Below are positions 47,401 through 54,120 of a stretch of DNA of 54,120 bases, in pieces. The stretch's first letter is position 1, and each line of letters begins with the position of its first letter. The stretch lies in assembly GCA_024398955.1 (NCBI GenBank), contig JAKSIG010000017.1, forward strand, positions 1 through 54,120, given 5' to 3'. The notes beneath the pieces were generated by a model. That model did not search any database. It was not told the DNA's origin and saw only the letters and a list, made by a program, of their open reading frames with translations. The DNA is from Fibrobacter sp. (lineage in GTDB: Bacteria > Fibrobacterota > Fibrobacteria > Fibrobacterales > Fibrobacteraceae). The position numbers were made by a program, and so were the translations under genes.

Positions 47401-47865
47401 GTAGGCCGCCAGGGCCACGCCCAGTACGTAGTAAACCATGAACCAGGCGTTTGCCTTTACCAGGTCGCTCCCGTCGAAGATTTCCTTCATGGCGCTGAGA
47501 CGAGACGGAACGTGCAATGCGTAGGCTAGGCCATAAACGCCAACAAGCCCAAAGGCGACCCAGTTGCAGTCGGTAACGTAGCAGACGGAAATCGCAATCA
47601 GGGCCGCAACCCCAATAATGCCGGACCAGCCCATGGCGCGGCTCTTGGACTGCTTCCCGACAAAGTAGCTTGCCACAGGCATCATAAAGATACTCGGTAC
47701 AAACATTGCTACCTGCAAGAGGAAACTTCTCCAGAGAAATGCGGAATCCTGGAAGTTTGCGCTAAGCCAGGTCTGGAAGTGAACGAAAATTCCCATCTGG
47801 GTGAATGCCCCAAAGAACACAGCAAAGAAGAAGGGAATGGCTCCGTGATATTTATACAACTTCAT
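44473..47865 (-). CDS. aas: LplT-Aas fusion: MFS lysophospholipid flippase / acyltransferase / acyl-ACP synthetase
   Basis: An 1130-residue three-domain membrane protein. Residues 1 to about 405 are a 12-helix MFS carrier related to LplT. Residues about 415-620 are a PlsC-type acyltransferase with the H-x4-D motif in GPHFSYIDW and the IFPEGEVS block. Residues about 640-1130 are an AMP-forming acyl synthetase: LFSSGSEGTPKGVQLTHKN, YGCTELSPLA, WYKTGDKG. In E. coli lplT and aas are separate adjacent genes that return lysophosphatidylethanolamine to the inner membrane and reacylate it. Here all steps are in one chain, a form known in several phyla. Single gene with its own terminator. Confidence 0.9.
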   Translation of the reverse strand: MKLYKYHGAIPFFFAVFFGAFTQMGIFVHFQTWLSANFQDSAFLWRSFLLQVAMFVPSIFMMPVASYFVGKQSKSRAMGWSGIIGVAALIAISVCYVTDCNWVAFGLVGVYGLAYALHVPSRLSAMKEIFDGSDLVKANAWFMVYYVLGVALAAYLGFTGFNQILFVYLGAAVATTIFSFFSRVGQRDDSAKYRSARRVFSATWKIPSAKLAILGLSAFWGVIQILMLLAQHMTSHSVDNTFSLTSAGFIVTVTLTGAGIIVGAMVASASSKGFVETGLIPFAAIASALVMLLIPFIQIDWLQAILYSILGISTGVAFVILRTSIQNLTKPNTAGRIHAVSNMIQMIVLTILMGGQTLLLIFTDCEVRHCFLILSVMFTLTFILTLRSNPMTLLRAGLRFAFSFVFRYRVMVKGSLNIPESGPALLIGPHFSYIDWAVLQMASPRPLRIASNRNTFADWYQRWLFHGKFLIPINRRDPKPAMEEIRQALLNGEVVVIFPEGEVSKSPFISKFSLNYHDAVKDTDAQIVPFYIQGLWGSRYSHASECVNRPQYYNRIVSVGFSKALPVSATEEEIRSDLQALSADVWNMAMDHSKPIVPLWFRAMRKRRNRPILIDPAGKHVSGHGMLRLCHRFGDKIHSVAKDERRVGFMLPTSRDAALGIMSILGTGKTSVNLNYTAPVDTVLGCIEKADISTVVTTRAFLTKLSSKNAAFDEIANRCKMIYLDEEEANHGSIGRLLDAAKIKFFPAKLLKFLWFKSGKLNDDALILFSSGSEGTPKGVQLTHKNIVSNAQQMDYIIKLHRGDVMTSLLPLFHSFGFTMTFMAPMLDGVPMVLCPDPTDIKTLARVCAQYKTTILMGTPTFLRAIAINRWVHPMCLDTLRYIVAGAEKLRPEMREAFKLKFGKDIYEAYGCTELSPLATLNAPNVLLDDFLTMGKCNDTSSIGAAIPGSITAIIDPETNEFLAPTDEGMIVVSGPQVMKGYLKDPEKTASVVFEKDGRRWYKTGDKGTHTPDGFVQILGRYSRFAKLGGEMISLTAVELRLAETKLLEGMEFAVTAVPDSVKGERIVLLVNGNFDEEDLSRSIRKSGIPPLMIPGSVFKVDCIPKLGSGKWDFTNMKKLAIELVEGTKK

Positions 47866-47880
47866 AAAAACTCGGAAATG

Positions 47881-47982
47881 TTATTTCTTCTTGAAGACCT
47901 TGCTAAAGCAGAATGCGCATAGACCTACAATGACGGTCCAGGAGCCTACCATGAAAATGATGCCACCGGTAGAGAGTTCCAT
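47881..47982 (-). CDS. metS: MetS-like small subunit of an NSS transporter
   Basis: A 33-residue protein beginning MELSTGGIIFMVGSW, with one hydrophobic helix and a basic end (SKVFKKK). It starts two bases after the stop of the NSS transporter gene, with AGGAGG lying inside that gene's end. A one-helix small subunit encoded directly after an NSS transporter matches MetS of the MetPS methionine/alanine transporter of Corynebacterium. Position and size support the call; sequence similarity cannot be tested here. Confidence 0.75.
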   Translation of the reverse strand: MELSTGGIIFMVGSWTVIVGLCAFCFSKVFKKK

Positions 47983-47984
47983 GA

Positions 47985-49649
47985 TTAAGCCTCCTTTTGG
48001 TTTGGTTCAACATCGTCTGAATCGCCGACTGGCATGTTCTGTTTGTGGGTGTGCGTTGCGGGAGCGTCTGCGGGATCACCCTTGCGCCAGGCAAGATAAA
48101 TCAGTACGTTCAACAAAACTGTGCAAACCAGCAAGAAGATTCGAATGCCCCAGGTAAAGGAAATCTGACTCATCTGGCAACCCAGGAAGGTGACCATGGC
48201 GTCGGCAGGAACGTTCTGCAGGCTTACAACAGCCCAACCGTCATGGATAAGCCAAGCTACCAGCACGATGGCCAGGTAGGCAGGGCAAACATAGCGGATG
48301 ATGAATCTGAAGAAGCCGGGCAACTTAAGTGCTGCACCCTCGTTCATCAAGGCGAATGCCTCGGACTCTTCGGAACCGTCGGCCTGTTTCACCTTGCGCT
48401 TGCCAAGAACGAAGGAGAAGATGAATGCCTGGATGGTTCCGATGAACACCAGCAGGAAGCTTCCACCCCAGAAGTCGAATTCGTCAACAGCTCCGGCGGC
48501 AAGGCCGAAAATGCCGACGAGACCGCCCAAAAAGGTTACGACGCTGACAGAGGTAATGGCGCCCTTGCGACTCTGCTTCAGGTCGTCTTCGCAGAAACTG
48601 ATCAGAGGCTGGATAATAGAGATGGCACTGGTCACGCCGGCAATAAACAGCATGCCGAACCACAAAGTCTGGAAGAATCCGCCAAAGGGCAGCTGGCCAA
48701 ACACAAAGGGCATTGTCTGGAAGCCCAGGCCGAAGGTTCCAAGCTTGGCGCATTCCTCAATGTTTGCACCGGCAATCAGAACCGCCATGGGAATCACGAT
48801 GGTTCCGCCAAGGATAATTTCTGCAAAGCCGTTGGTAGAAGCCGCTGTAAGAGAAGAAAGGACTAGGTCTTCCTTAGGCTTCAGGTAGCTGGCGTAGCAG
48901 AAAACGATGCCCATGCCAAGACTCATGGTAAAGAACACCTGGCCAGAGGCGGCCAGCCATACGGTGGGGTTGGTAATTTCAGAAAGGTTCGGGTTCCAAA
49001 CAAAGGCGAGTCCCTTGCCGATACCATCGATCGTCAGTACGCGGCCCACAAGAATCAAGCCCATCACAAGAAGAATAGGCATGGTAATCTTGTTCACGCG
49101 TTCAATGCCCTTGCGGACGCCAAAGCTGAGCAGGCCCATGTTGCAGGCGAAGGTCACAAGGAAGAACAGGATGGCGGCGGGGAAGGGGCCTATCTTTGTG
49201 TTCAGCATGATGTAGTTGCCGAAGAATTCCTTCATGGGGCCATAGCCGCCGGCTACCACTTCCATCAGCTTGCCTGTGGCGGAATAGTAGGTGAAGGCCA
49301 GAATCCAGGACTGGATGAACATGTAGTAGAAACTGATGAACAGCGGAGGCAGAATGCAGAGGGAGCCCAGGTGCTTGGCCCAGGGCTTCTGACCAAGGAT
49401 GTAATGGAATCCACCCGGTGCAGTGCCGTGACGCTTACTTCCTGCGGCACGTCCCAAGGTCCATTCCATCCAGGAAAGAGGGATGCCCAGAAGCAGGAAG
49501 GCTATCAAGTAGGGGATGATAAAGGAGCCGCCGCCATTTGTTGCGGCCTGTACGGGAAAACGTAAAAAGTTGCCAAGTCCCACGGCGGATCCAGCAACAG
49601 CGAGGATGACGCCTAGCTTTGAACCCCAGTTATCTCTAGAATTTTTCAT
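47985..49649 (-). CDS. Sodium:neurotransmitter symporter (NSS) family transporter
   Basis: A 554-residue inner-membrane sodium-coupled amino-acid transporter. The N-terminus WGSKLGVILAVAGSAVGLGNFLRFPVQAATNGGGSFIIPYL is the NSS signature with the unwound helix 1 (AVGLGN). About 12 helices follow. The ATG has AAGGATA upstream. The small subunit gene follows. The likely substrate class is amino acids; MetP-type methionine/alanine transport is suggested only by the partner. Confidence 0.93.
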   Translation of the reverse strand: MKNSRDNWGSKLGVILAVAGSAVGLGNFLRFPVQAATNGGGSFIIPYLIAFLLLGIPLSWMEWTLGRAAGSKRHGTAPGGFHYILGQKPWAKHLGSLCILPPLFISFYYMFIQSWILAFTYYSATGKLMEVVAGGYGPMKEFFGNYIMLNTKIGPFPAAILFFLVTFACNMGLLSFGVRKGIERVNKITMPILLVMGLILVGRVLTIDGIGKGLAFVWNPNLSEITNPTVWLAASGQVFFTMSLGMGIVFCYASYLKPKEDLVLSSLTAASTNGFAEIILGGTIVIPMAVLIAGANIEECAKLGTFGLGFQTMPFVFGQLPFGGFFQTLWFGMLFIAGVTSAISIIQPLISFCEDDLKQSRKGAITSVSVVTFLGGLVGIFGLAAGAVDEFDFWGGSFLLVFIGTIQAFIFSFVLGKRKVKQADGSEESEAFALMNEGAALKLPGFFRFIIRYVCPAYLAIVLVAWLIHDGWAVVSLQNVPADAMVTFLGCQMSQISFTWGIRIFLLVCTVLLNVLIYLAWRKGDPADAPATHTHKQNMPVGDSDDVEPNQKEA

Positions 49650-49889
49650 TATCCTTTATTCCCTTTGTTATATATGGGCTAAAATCTAGTAAAATGTGCT
49701 GTTTATCACGTTTTGTTTTGAACTTTATGGGCGTATCTTGGACTTAATACAGAAAAAACTATCTTATACACCCGTATACAGGAAATGCTGTGTAGGATAC
49801 ACTTTTTTTGAAAATATTTGATACCTTTGTATTAGTGAATTGCGGTTTTGTAAAAAACTGTGATACTTTTCAAAAAAGGGATAGGTACT

Positions 49890-50624
49890 ATGATTGACGT
49901 AAAAGGCAAATGGACTCTGATTACCGGTGGCTGTCGTGGTGTTGGCCGCCTTACTGCCATCGAAATGGCTAAGTTGGGCGCAAATATCATTCTTCAGGGC
50001 CGTAACAAGGCTAATGCAGACAAAGTAATTGAAGAGCTGAAGCCTTACGGAGTCGAAGTCCGTGCCGTCGGCTGCAATCTCGAAAGTGCCGACGAAGTAG
50101 CTGCCGCTCTTGCCGAAATGGATTCTTGGGGCATTCAGGTAGACCTGGTGTTCAACAATGCCGGTCTCATGAGCCATTATTTCCAGGATTACCTGTCCAA
50201 TACCATGGAAGATTTCCATCATGCCATGGCTGTGAATTTTTACGCTCCCATTCAGATTGCATACCACTTTCTGCCGGGCATGATCAAGCGCGGTTTTGGC
50301 CGTATGCAGCTGACCACCAGCGGCATTGCCAACGAACCCGAACTGATGGGTTACGCCTGCGCTAAGGCTGCCCTCACCAAGTTTGTGAAGGATTTCGCTG
50401 TTAAGCTGAATGGTACCGACGTCATGATGAATGTCATGGACCCGGGTTGGCTCCGTACCGATCTCGGCGGCCCCAACGCCCCTAACGCTCCCGAAACAGT
50501 TGTTCCGGGCTCCATGGTGGGCGTCCTTCTCGACGACAAGAAGAGCGGTCGCTGGTTCAATGCACAAGACTATGTCGGAATGACTGTTGCAGATGCCGTG
50601 AAAAAGGGCGCGTCTGTAGAGTAA
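49890..50624 (+). CDS. Short-chain dehydrogenase/reductase
   Basis: A 244-residue classical SDR; the ATG at 49890 (MIDVKGKW) follows GGATAGG, while an ATG frame upstream lacks a ribosome site. The nucleotide-binding loop TGGCRGVG, NNAG (VFNNAG), the catalytic Ser (TTSG) and Tyr-x3-Lys (YACAK) are present. Substrate unknown; no clustered pathway genes. The upstream 240-bp spacer is AT-rich with candidate -10 boxes such as TACTTT near 49864. Confidence 0.9.
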   Translation: MIDVKGKWTLITGGCRGVGRLTAIEMAKLGANIILQGRNKANADKVIEELKPYGVEVRAVGCNLESADEVAAALAEMDSWGIQVDLVFNNAGLMSHYFQDYLSNTMEDFHHAMAVNFYAPIQIAYHFLPGMIKRGFGRMQLTTSGIANEPELMGYACAKAALTKFVKDFAVKLNGTDVMMNVMDPGWLRTDLGGPNAPNAPETVVPGSMVGVLLDDKKSGRWFNAQDYVGMTVADAVKKGASVE

Positions 50625-50654
50625 TCGCAAAAAGATCCTCCTAACCCCCAAAAG

Positions 50655-50693
50655 CTGGCGGTGGCTTCGGCTGCCGCCAGTTCTTTTTTTTTT
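50655..50693 (+). terminator. Terminator after the SDR gene
   Basis: CTGGCGG and CCGCCAG close around a GC-rich inner stem with a TTCG loop, followed by a run of nine or ten T. It lies 30 bp after the SDR stop. Confidence 0.9.
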
Positions 50694-50790
50694 CAAAAAA
50701 AGTCTTACCCTGCGATTTCATCCCAAATTCGTCCCCCTGTAACCCTCTCAAATGTCATTTCCGTAATTTCTTCCCAAAGTCGTTCCCTGC

Positions 50791-50821
50791 TTGACGGGGA
50801 ATCTGGCATTTTTCTTATATT
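50791..50821 (+). promoter_or_regulatory. Promoter of the dCMP deaminase gene
   Basis: TTGACG (50791-50796), 19 bp, TATATT (50816-50821). The spacer is longer than usual. The ATG at 50829 begins seven bases after the -10 box and there is no ribosome site, so a leaderless message is likely. Confidence 0.5.
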
Positions 50822-50828
50822 TCCCTGC

Positions 50829-51389
50829 ATGAATAATAACTCTTCTCGTACAAAGCTCCGCGACGAAGTCTACACTCAGATGATGGTGGCTCAGGCTCGT
50901 CTTTCTAAAGATCAAAACACTCAGATGGGCGCTATCCTGGTTTCTCCCGAAGGTCGTGTCATCAGTACGGGTTACAATGGTGCCCCTGCAGGCTTTGATG
51001 ACGAGACTGTTCCCTACACCCGAGAAAAGCGACTGCTGGCCTATGACTTGCTGGATGCGGATTCTGGCGAACTCCTGAGCCATCATGAGTTCGAAGCCAA
51101 CAAGTACCCCTTCATGGTTCACGCCGAAATCAATGCCCTGCACTATGCCCGCGGTAAGGTTCCAGAAGGTTCCAAGCTCTATGTCATTGGCTTTCCTTGC
51201 GAACGCTGCGCCCTGGATGTAAGCCTTTCTGGCGTTTCTGAAGTCTTTGTGACCAAGGATGATTACGATCCGAAGTCTACTCTTAACAACAGTCGCGATA
51301 CTGCCTACTACATGTTCGCCCAGGCTCATATTGTTGTGACCCTCTGCGGCAAGAGAATTCGTCCTGTGGTTAGTCAGCCCAATAAGTAA
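50829..51389 (+). CDS. Deoxycytidylate deaminase (ComEB-like)
   Basis: A 186-residue zinc enzyme converting dCMP to dUMP, the source of dTMP. The start MNNNSSRTKLRDEVYTQMM is placed at 50829. TQMGAILVSPEGRVISTGYNGAP, HAEINAL (zinc His and catalytic Glu) and PCERC (two zinc Cys) are intact. A longer frame upstream has no start signal. The segment LLDADSGELLSHHEFEANKYPFMV is a moderate insertion before HAE. A monocistronic unit between two promoters. Confidence 0.9.
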   Translation: MNNNSSRTKLRDEVYTQMMVAQARLSKDQNTQMGAILVSPEGRVISTGYNGAPAGFDDETVPYTREKRLLAYDLLDADSGELLSHHEFEANKYPFMVHAEINALHYARGKVPEGSKLYVIGFPCERCALDVSLSGVSEVFVTKDDYDPKSTLNNSRDTAYYMFAQAHIVVTLCGKRIRPVVSQPNK

Positions 51390-51391
51390 GT

Positions 51392-51419
51392 TGACCTGCT
51401 TATTGCATTGTATACGATG
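51392..51419 (+). promoter_or_regulatory. Promoter of the PPIase-like lipoprotein gene
   Basis: TTGACC (51392-51397), 16 bp, TACGAT (51414-51419). The ATG at 51428 follows eight bases later, with GAGG between, so the start region is very short. Confidence 0.45.
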
Positions 51420-51427
51420 AGGTTTTT

Positions 51428-53524
51428 ATGATTTCTCAAATTGTTTCTGCAGTTTCCCGTCGTTCCCTTGTTGCTGTTGCAGTACTGGGCTCTTTTGTGT
51501 TGTCTGGCTGCAACGGAGTTGGCGACAAGGATGCTCTTCTCGCCCGCATCGATGGTGAAAAGGTGTTCCAGGAGGATTATGAACTACTCCTGAAGATGGA
51601 TGGGCCGTTCCATTTTGAAAAGAATGAAGTCCTGTACGAGAATCTTTATTCCAAGGCTGCTCTTACGGCCAAGGCCATTGCCGAAATGCCTGAACTGGAA
51701 AAAGCCTGGGAAAAACAGTATAAGGATCTGGATCCCCGCATTTTGACCATTGCATATCAACGATTCTATGCAATGGAATGCTTGACTTATTCAGATAGCG
51801 AACTTCGCCAATTCTATAACGAAAATCATCACCTGTTCCCCGAAGATTCTACAAACAACTTCTATGCTGTTCGTGGCCTGGTGGCTAAGCGACTTTATCT
51901 GGCGAAGCATCCCAAGGAAGTGGATGAATTTCTCCAGAAGGAATTGAGCGACCGTGCAGAAGCCAAGGATTCTGCCATGGCAAAGGAACGCTTTGCGGAT
52001 CTGTACCAGCAGAACCTTCCTAATACGTTGTCTGCAAACGTCCTTGAAAAACAGAATGTTGTTATAAATCCTCTTCCCGAAGTGGATGCGAAATCCTTTT
52101 ATGAACGCCATCGTGACATGTTCATGACTGTTCCGGGCTACAGGCTTTACCACATTCAGAGTGAAAATGCAGAAACTCTCGATTCTTTGTTTGCTGTCGC
52201 TCCGACCCTGGAACAGTTTAAGCAGGTGGCTGCCAAGATCAGCGTGAACGCCGAAACTAAAAAGGATAGCGGACTTGTTGGTCACGTCAAGAAAGACTTT
52301 GCCTTGCCTTACGGAATCGGTATGGTCGAGGGCCTTTCCAGTGAACTGGAGGGGAAGGATGTTGGCTTTGTAACCAAGACTTTGGCCGGTCAGGGAAAGA
52401 GCTTCCATAGATTCTATCTGGAGGCTTTGGTTCCGGCTCAGCAGAAATCCTTTGACAGAGCCGAAGCGGATGTCAAGTCCGCTATAGCTTCGGGCGAAGC
52501 TATTGAAGTGGATTCTAGCTACGTCCTGATCTCTAGAGCTGGTCAGCCCCTCTTTACCGAAGGTGATCTGATTCGCTTCAATAAAAAATTCTCTCACATG
52601 AGGCTGAACGTCAGAAATCATGAACGCCTGATCAAGATGATTGCTGAAACTTTCGCCTATGCCCACGCCGCCGAAGAAGCTAAAGTGAAGCATTCCTGGG
52701 AGTACAGAGCCCTGGTTCGCATGGCTCGCTGGGATTACATTTGCGATACCTACATGGAACGAAAGCGCGGTTCCTATTTGGTTCCGGATGATTCCTTGAA
52801 GTCTCTTTACGACAGGGTTGGTAGTCCCATTCATGTCGGCTACGATTACGAAAAGGCTATAGAGGACCTTCGCCTGGTCAATAGCATTCCTGCAAATCTG
52901 TATCGCCATGAGTATCTGTTTGGCTACAGACTTCTTTACAAGGACCGTACCTATGATCAGAGCATCCCTGCCATTTATGCCAAGCGCGAAAAGGAATACA
53001 ACAAACTGTATCGCCAACGTGTAGCGGCCGATGCCTATAAATCTGCATCTGTCCACCTGTATAATTCCGACGTGCCGGAATATGAGCCCCGCAGATCTCT
53101 TGATGTTCTGATGGCTCGTGGTGATTCCCTTCTGAATGCCGGTAACCGTACGTCGGCGTTCTACGTGTACCGCTCCATTATGTATGCCTTCGCCGAAAAC
53201 GATTCTGTTTTTGAAAAGGTGGCTTACATCATGGCCCAGATTCAGGGCGATAACGAGGAATTTCTTGATGCCGAAGCTGAATACTATGCCTTTTACCGCA
53301 TGTGGCCCAATAGCGAAAACGCCGAAAAGGCCATGTTCAGTCGCGGCTTTATGCTGAATGAGAATCTGCAAATGAATGAACCTGCCCTAGAGGTTTTGGA
53401 AGAATTCACCCAGAAGTATCCGAAGAGCGAACTTAAGGAATCGGCTGATTGGCTTATCCAGAACATCAAATCTGGTGGTAAATTGGCTGATGATTTAATG
53501 GAAAAGATTAGCTCAGAAGAATAA
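51428..53524 (+). CDS. Large lipoprotein with parvulin-like PPIase core and TPR-like C-terminus
   Basis: A 698-residue lipoprotein (lipobox LSGC at about 28). The N-terminus ALLARIDGEKVFQEDYELLL resembles SurA/PrsA-type chaperones. A parvulin-like segment lies at about 230-340 (VPGYRLYHIQSENAETLDSLFA, LEQFKQVAAKISVN, DSGLVGHVKKDFALPYGIGMVEGLSSELEG). Further helical regions end in tetratricopeptide-like repeats (SLLNAGNRTSAFYVYRSIMYAF, EALEVLEEFTQKYPKSELKESADW-type). It probably helps fold or sort exported proteins at the periplasmic face. The length is far beyond PrsA (about 290), so it is a family-specific architecture. Confidence 0.7.
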   Translation: MISQIVSAVSRRSLVAVAVLGSFVLSGCNGVGDKDALLARIDGEKVFQEDYELLLKMDGPFHFEKNEVLYENLYSKAALTAKAIAEMPELEKAWEKQYKDLDPRILTIAYQRFYAMECLTYSDSELRQFYNENHHLFPEDSTNNFYAVRGLVAKRLYLAKHPKEVDEFLQKELSDRAEAKDSAMAKERFADLYQQNLPNTLSANVLEKQNVVINPLPEVDAKSFYERHRDMFMTVPGYRLYHIQSENAETLDSLFAVAPTLEQFKQVAAKISVNAETKKDSGLVGHVKKDFALPYGIGMVEGLSSELEGKDVGFVTKTLAGQGKSFHRFYLEALVPAQQKSFDRAEADVKSAIASGEAIEVDSSYVLISRAGQPLFTEGDLIRFNKKFSHMRLNVRNHERLIKMIAETFAYAHAAEEAKVKHSWEYRALVRMARWDYICDTYMERKRGSYLVPDDSLKSLYDRVGSPIHVGYDYEKAIEDLRLVNSIPANLYRHEYLFGYRLLYKDRTYDQSIPAIYAKREKEYNKLYRQRVAADAYKSASVHLYNSDVPEYEPRRSLDVLMARGDSLLNAGNRTSAFYVYRSIMYAFAENDSVFEKVAYIMAQIQGDNEEFLDAEAEYYAFYRMWPNSENAEKAMFSRGFMLNENLQMNEPALEVLEEFTQKYPKSELKESADWLIQNIKSGGKLADDLMEKISSEE

Positions 53525-53566
53525 AAATCCTATATTTTGAACACACACAATAAAAGGTGGTATACC

Positions 53567-54019
53567 ATGGAAATGACTTTCGCTATGATCAAGCCCAATG
53601 CCGTTAAGTCCGGTTTGGTTGGTCAGATTATTGCCCGTTACGAAGCTGCAGGCCTCTCTGTCTGCGCTATCAAGATGCACCAGATGTCCAAGAAGGACGC
53701 TCGCGGCTTCTATGCCGAACACGTCAAGAAGCCCTTCTTCCCGGAACTGGAAGCCTATATGACCAAGGGCCCGTCCGTGATGCTTGCTCTGGGTGGCGAA
53801 AATGCTATTGCCAAGGTTCGTGCCATTAACGGTGCTACCAATCCTGCCAAGGCAGAACCGGGTACCCTCCGCTACGATTTTGCTCCTTCCATGACCGAAA
53901 ACGTCGTTCACAGCTCTGATAGCCCCAAGAGCGCAAAGCGTGAACTTGACTTCTGGTTCACCAAGAAGGAACGCTATGCCTACGAAGCTGCAAGCAAGAA
54001 GGCTTGCTGCATCCTCTAA
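53567..54019 (+). CDS. ndk: Nucleoside diphosphate kinase
   Basis: A 150-residue enzyme that transfers the gamma-phosphate of NTPs to NDPs through a phospho-His. MEMTFAMIKPNAVKSGLVGQII and the active-site NVVHSSDSP (His 115) are intact. The ATG at 53567 follows AAAAGGTGG; the longer upstream frame has no start signal. A TATATT box at 53531-53536 lies 30 bp before the start. About 40 bp after the lipoprotein gene. Confidence 0.97.
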   Translation: MEMTFAMIKPNAVKSGLVGQIIARYEAAGLSVCAIKMHQMSKKDARGFYAEHVKKPFFPELEAYMTKGPSVMLALGGENAIAKVRAINGATNPAKAEPGTLRYDFAPSMTENVVHSSDSPKSAKRELDFWFTKKERYAYEAASKKACCIL

Positions 54020-54084
54020 TGGAAGTTCAAGGCTAAGTTAATTTGTAAACAAAAAAAAGACCCCTCTCAAGGAGACACAAAACA

Positions 54085-54120
54085 ATGCAATGGATCATTA
54101 AGTACCTTACCTCTTCCATT
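54085..54120 (+). CDS. sdhC: Start of a gene, probably succinate dehydrogenase/fumarate reductase cytochrome b (partial)
   Basis: AAGGAG stands ten bases before an ATG, and the first 12 codons read MQWIIKYLTSSI before the window ends. This resembles the N-terminus of the Bacteroidetes/Fibrobacter-type cytochrome b558 subunit of succinate dehydrogenase or fumarate reductase. The evidence is short, and the identity rests on recall. Confidence 0.45.
   Translation, partial: MQWIIKYLTSSI

Noticed and set aside
1..54120. Reverse transcriptase for the DGR
   Set aside because: None of the genes shows a Y-x-D-D polymerase motif or RT-like fold; it must lie outside the window if it exists.
1..54120. 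CRISPR arrays, tRNA or rRNA genes, insertion sequences
   Set aside because: No regularly spaced repeats, no cloverleaf or rRNA segments, and no transposase reading frames were seen.

Overview
The window looks like a chromosomal segment of a Fibrobacter-type bacterium (phylum Fibrobacterota). The main pointers are three exported proteins ending in a FISUMP domain (Fibrobacter succinogenes major paralogous domain), Ser-rich lipoprotein linkers, a Gram-negative Tol-Pal operon, and moderate G+C with TAnnTT-type -10 boxes. The species assignment is inference. Most of the window is core metabolism and envelope genes; the accessory part is about 30.7-43.8 kb.

Layout. 0.1-3.7 kb: a tryptophan unit on the minus strand (trpE, fused trpGD) preceded by a complete ribosome-mediated attenuator with a 19-codon leader peptide carrying tandem Trp codons. 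3.9-8.1 kb: a translationally coupled five-gene operon of a secretin, a GspC/PilP-like membrane protein, a PilX/GspK-like protein and two minor pseudopilins, with no ATPase or platform gene beside it. 8.2-15.3 kb: a CslA/cellulose-synthase-like GT2, a TusA-domain protein, a GDSL-like protein, a SulP transporter, small membrane proteins, purN and rnhB. 15.5-20.6 kb: tolQ-tolR-tolA-tolB-pal-cpoB. 20.8-30.7 kb: an RDD gene and murA (minus), then a RapA-like helicase, proB, scpB and mutS (plus).

30.7-31.6 kb: a compact cassette DUF3791-like / DUF3990 (ADP-ribosyltransferase-like) / small third gene, with toxin-antitoxin organisation. 32.1-41.6 kb: two giant FISUMP lipoproteins sharing about 2.2 kb of near-identical DNA, separated by an AT-rich GIY-YIG gene, an exported protein and a third FISUMP lipoprotein. 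The C-terminal 47 codons of the two large paralogs differ at 27 first or second codon positions and at no third position, while the DNA just upstream differs almost only at third positions. In 20 of the 27 differences one partner carries an A. This is the signature of adenine-directed mutagenesis by a diversity-generating retroelement (DGR). No reverse transcriptase or template repeat is in the window, so these would be targets served from elsewhere.

41.7-54.1 kb: an AAA-ATPase/PD-(D/E)XK protein, an HD protein, ridA, an LplT-Aas three-domain fusion, an NSS amino-acid transporter with a 33-residue MetS-like small subunit, an SDR, dCMP deaminase, a PPIase-like lipoprotein, ndk, and the first codons of a probable succinate dehydrogenase cytochrome b.

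Two genome-style signals recur. Several genes have a -10 box ending 6-7 nt before the start codon, which suggests leaderless mRNAs. Intergenic elements with AT-rich inverted arms flank small hairpins with GAA/TTC (or similar) loops.
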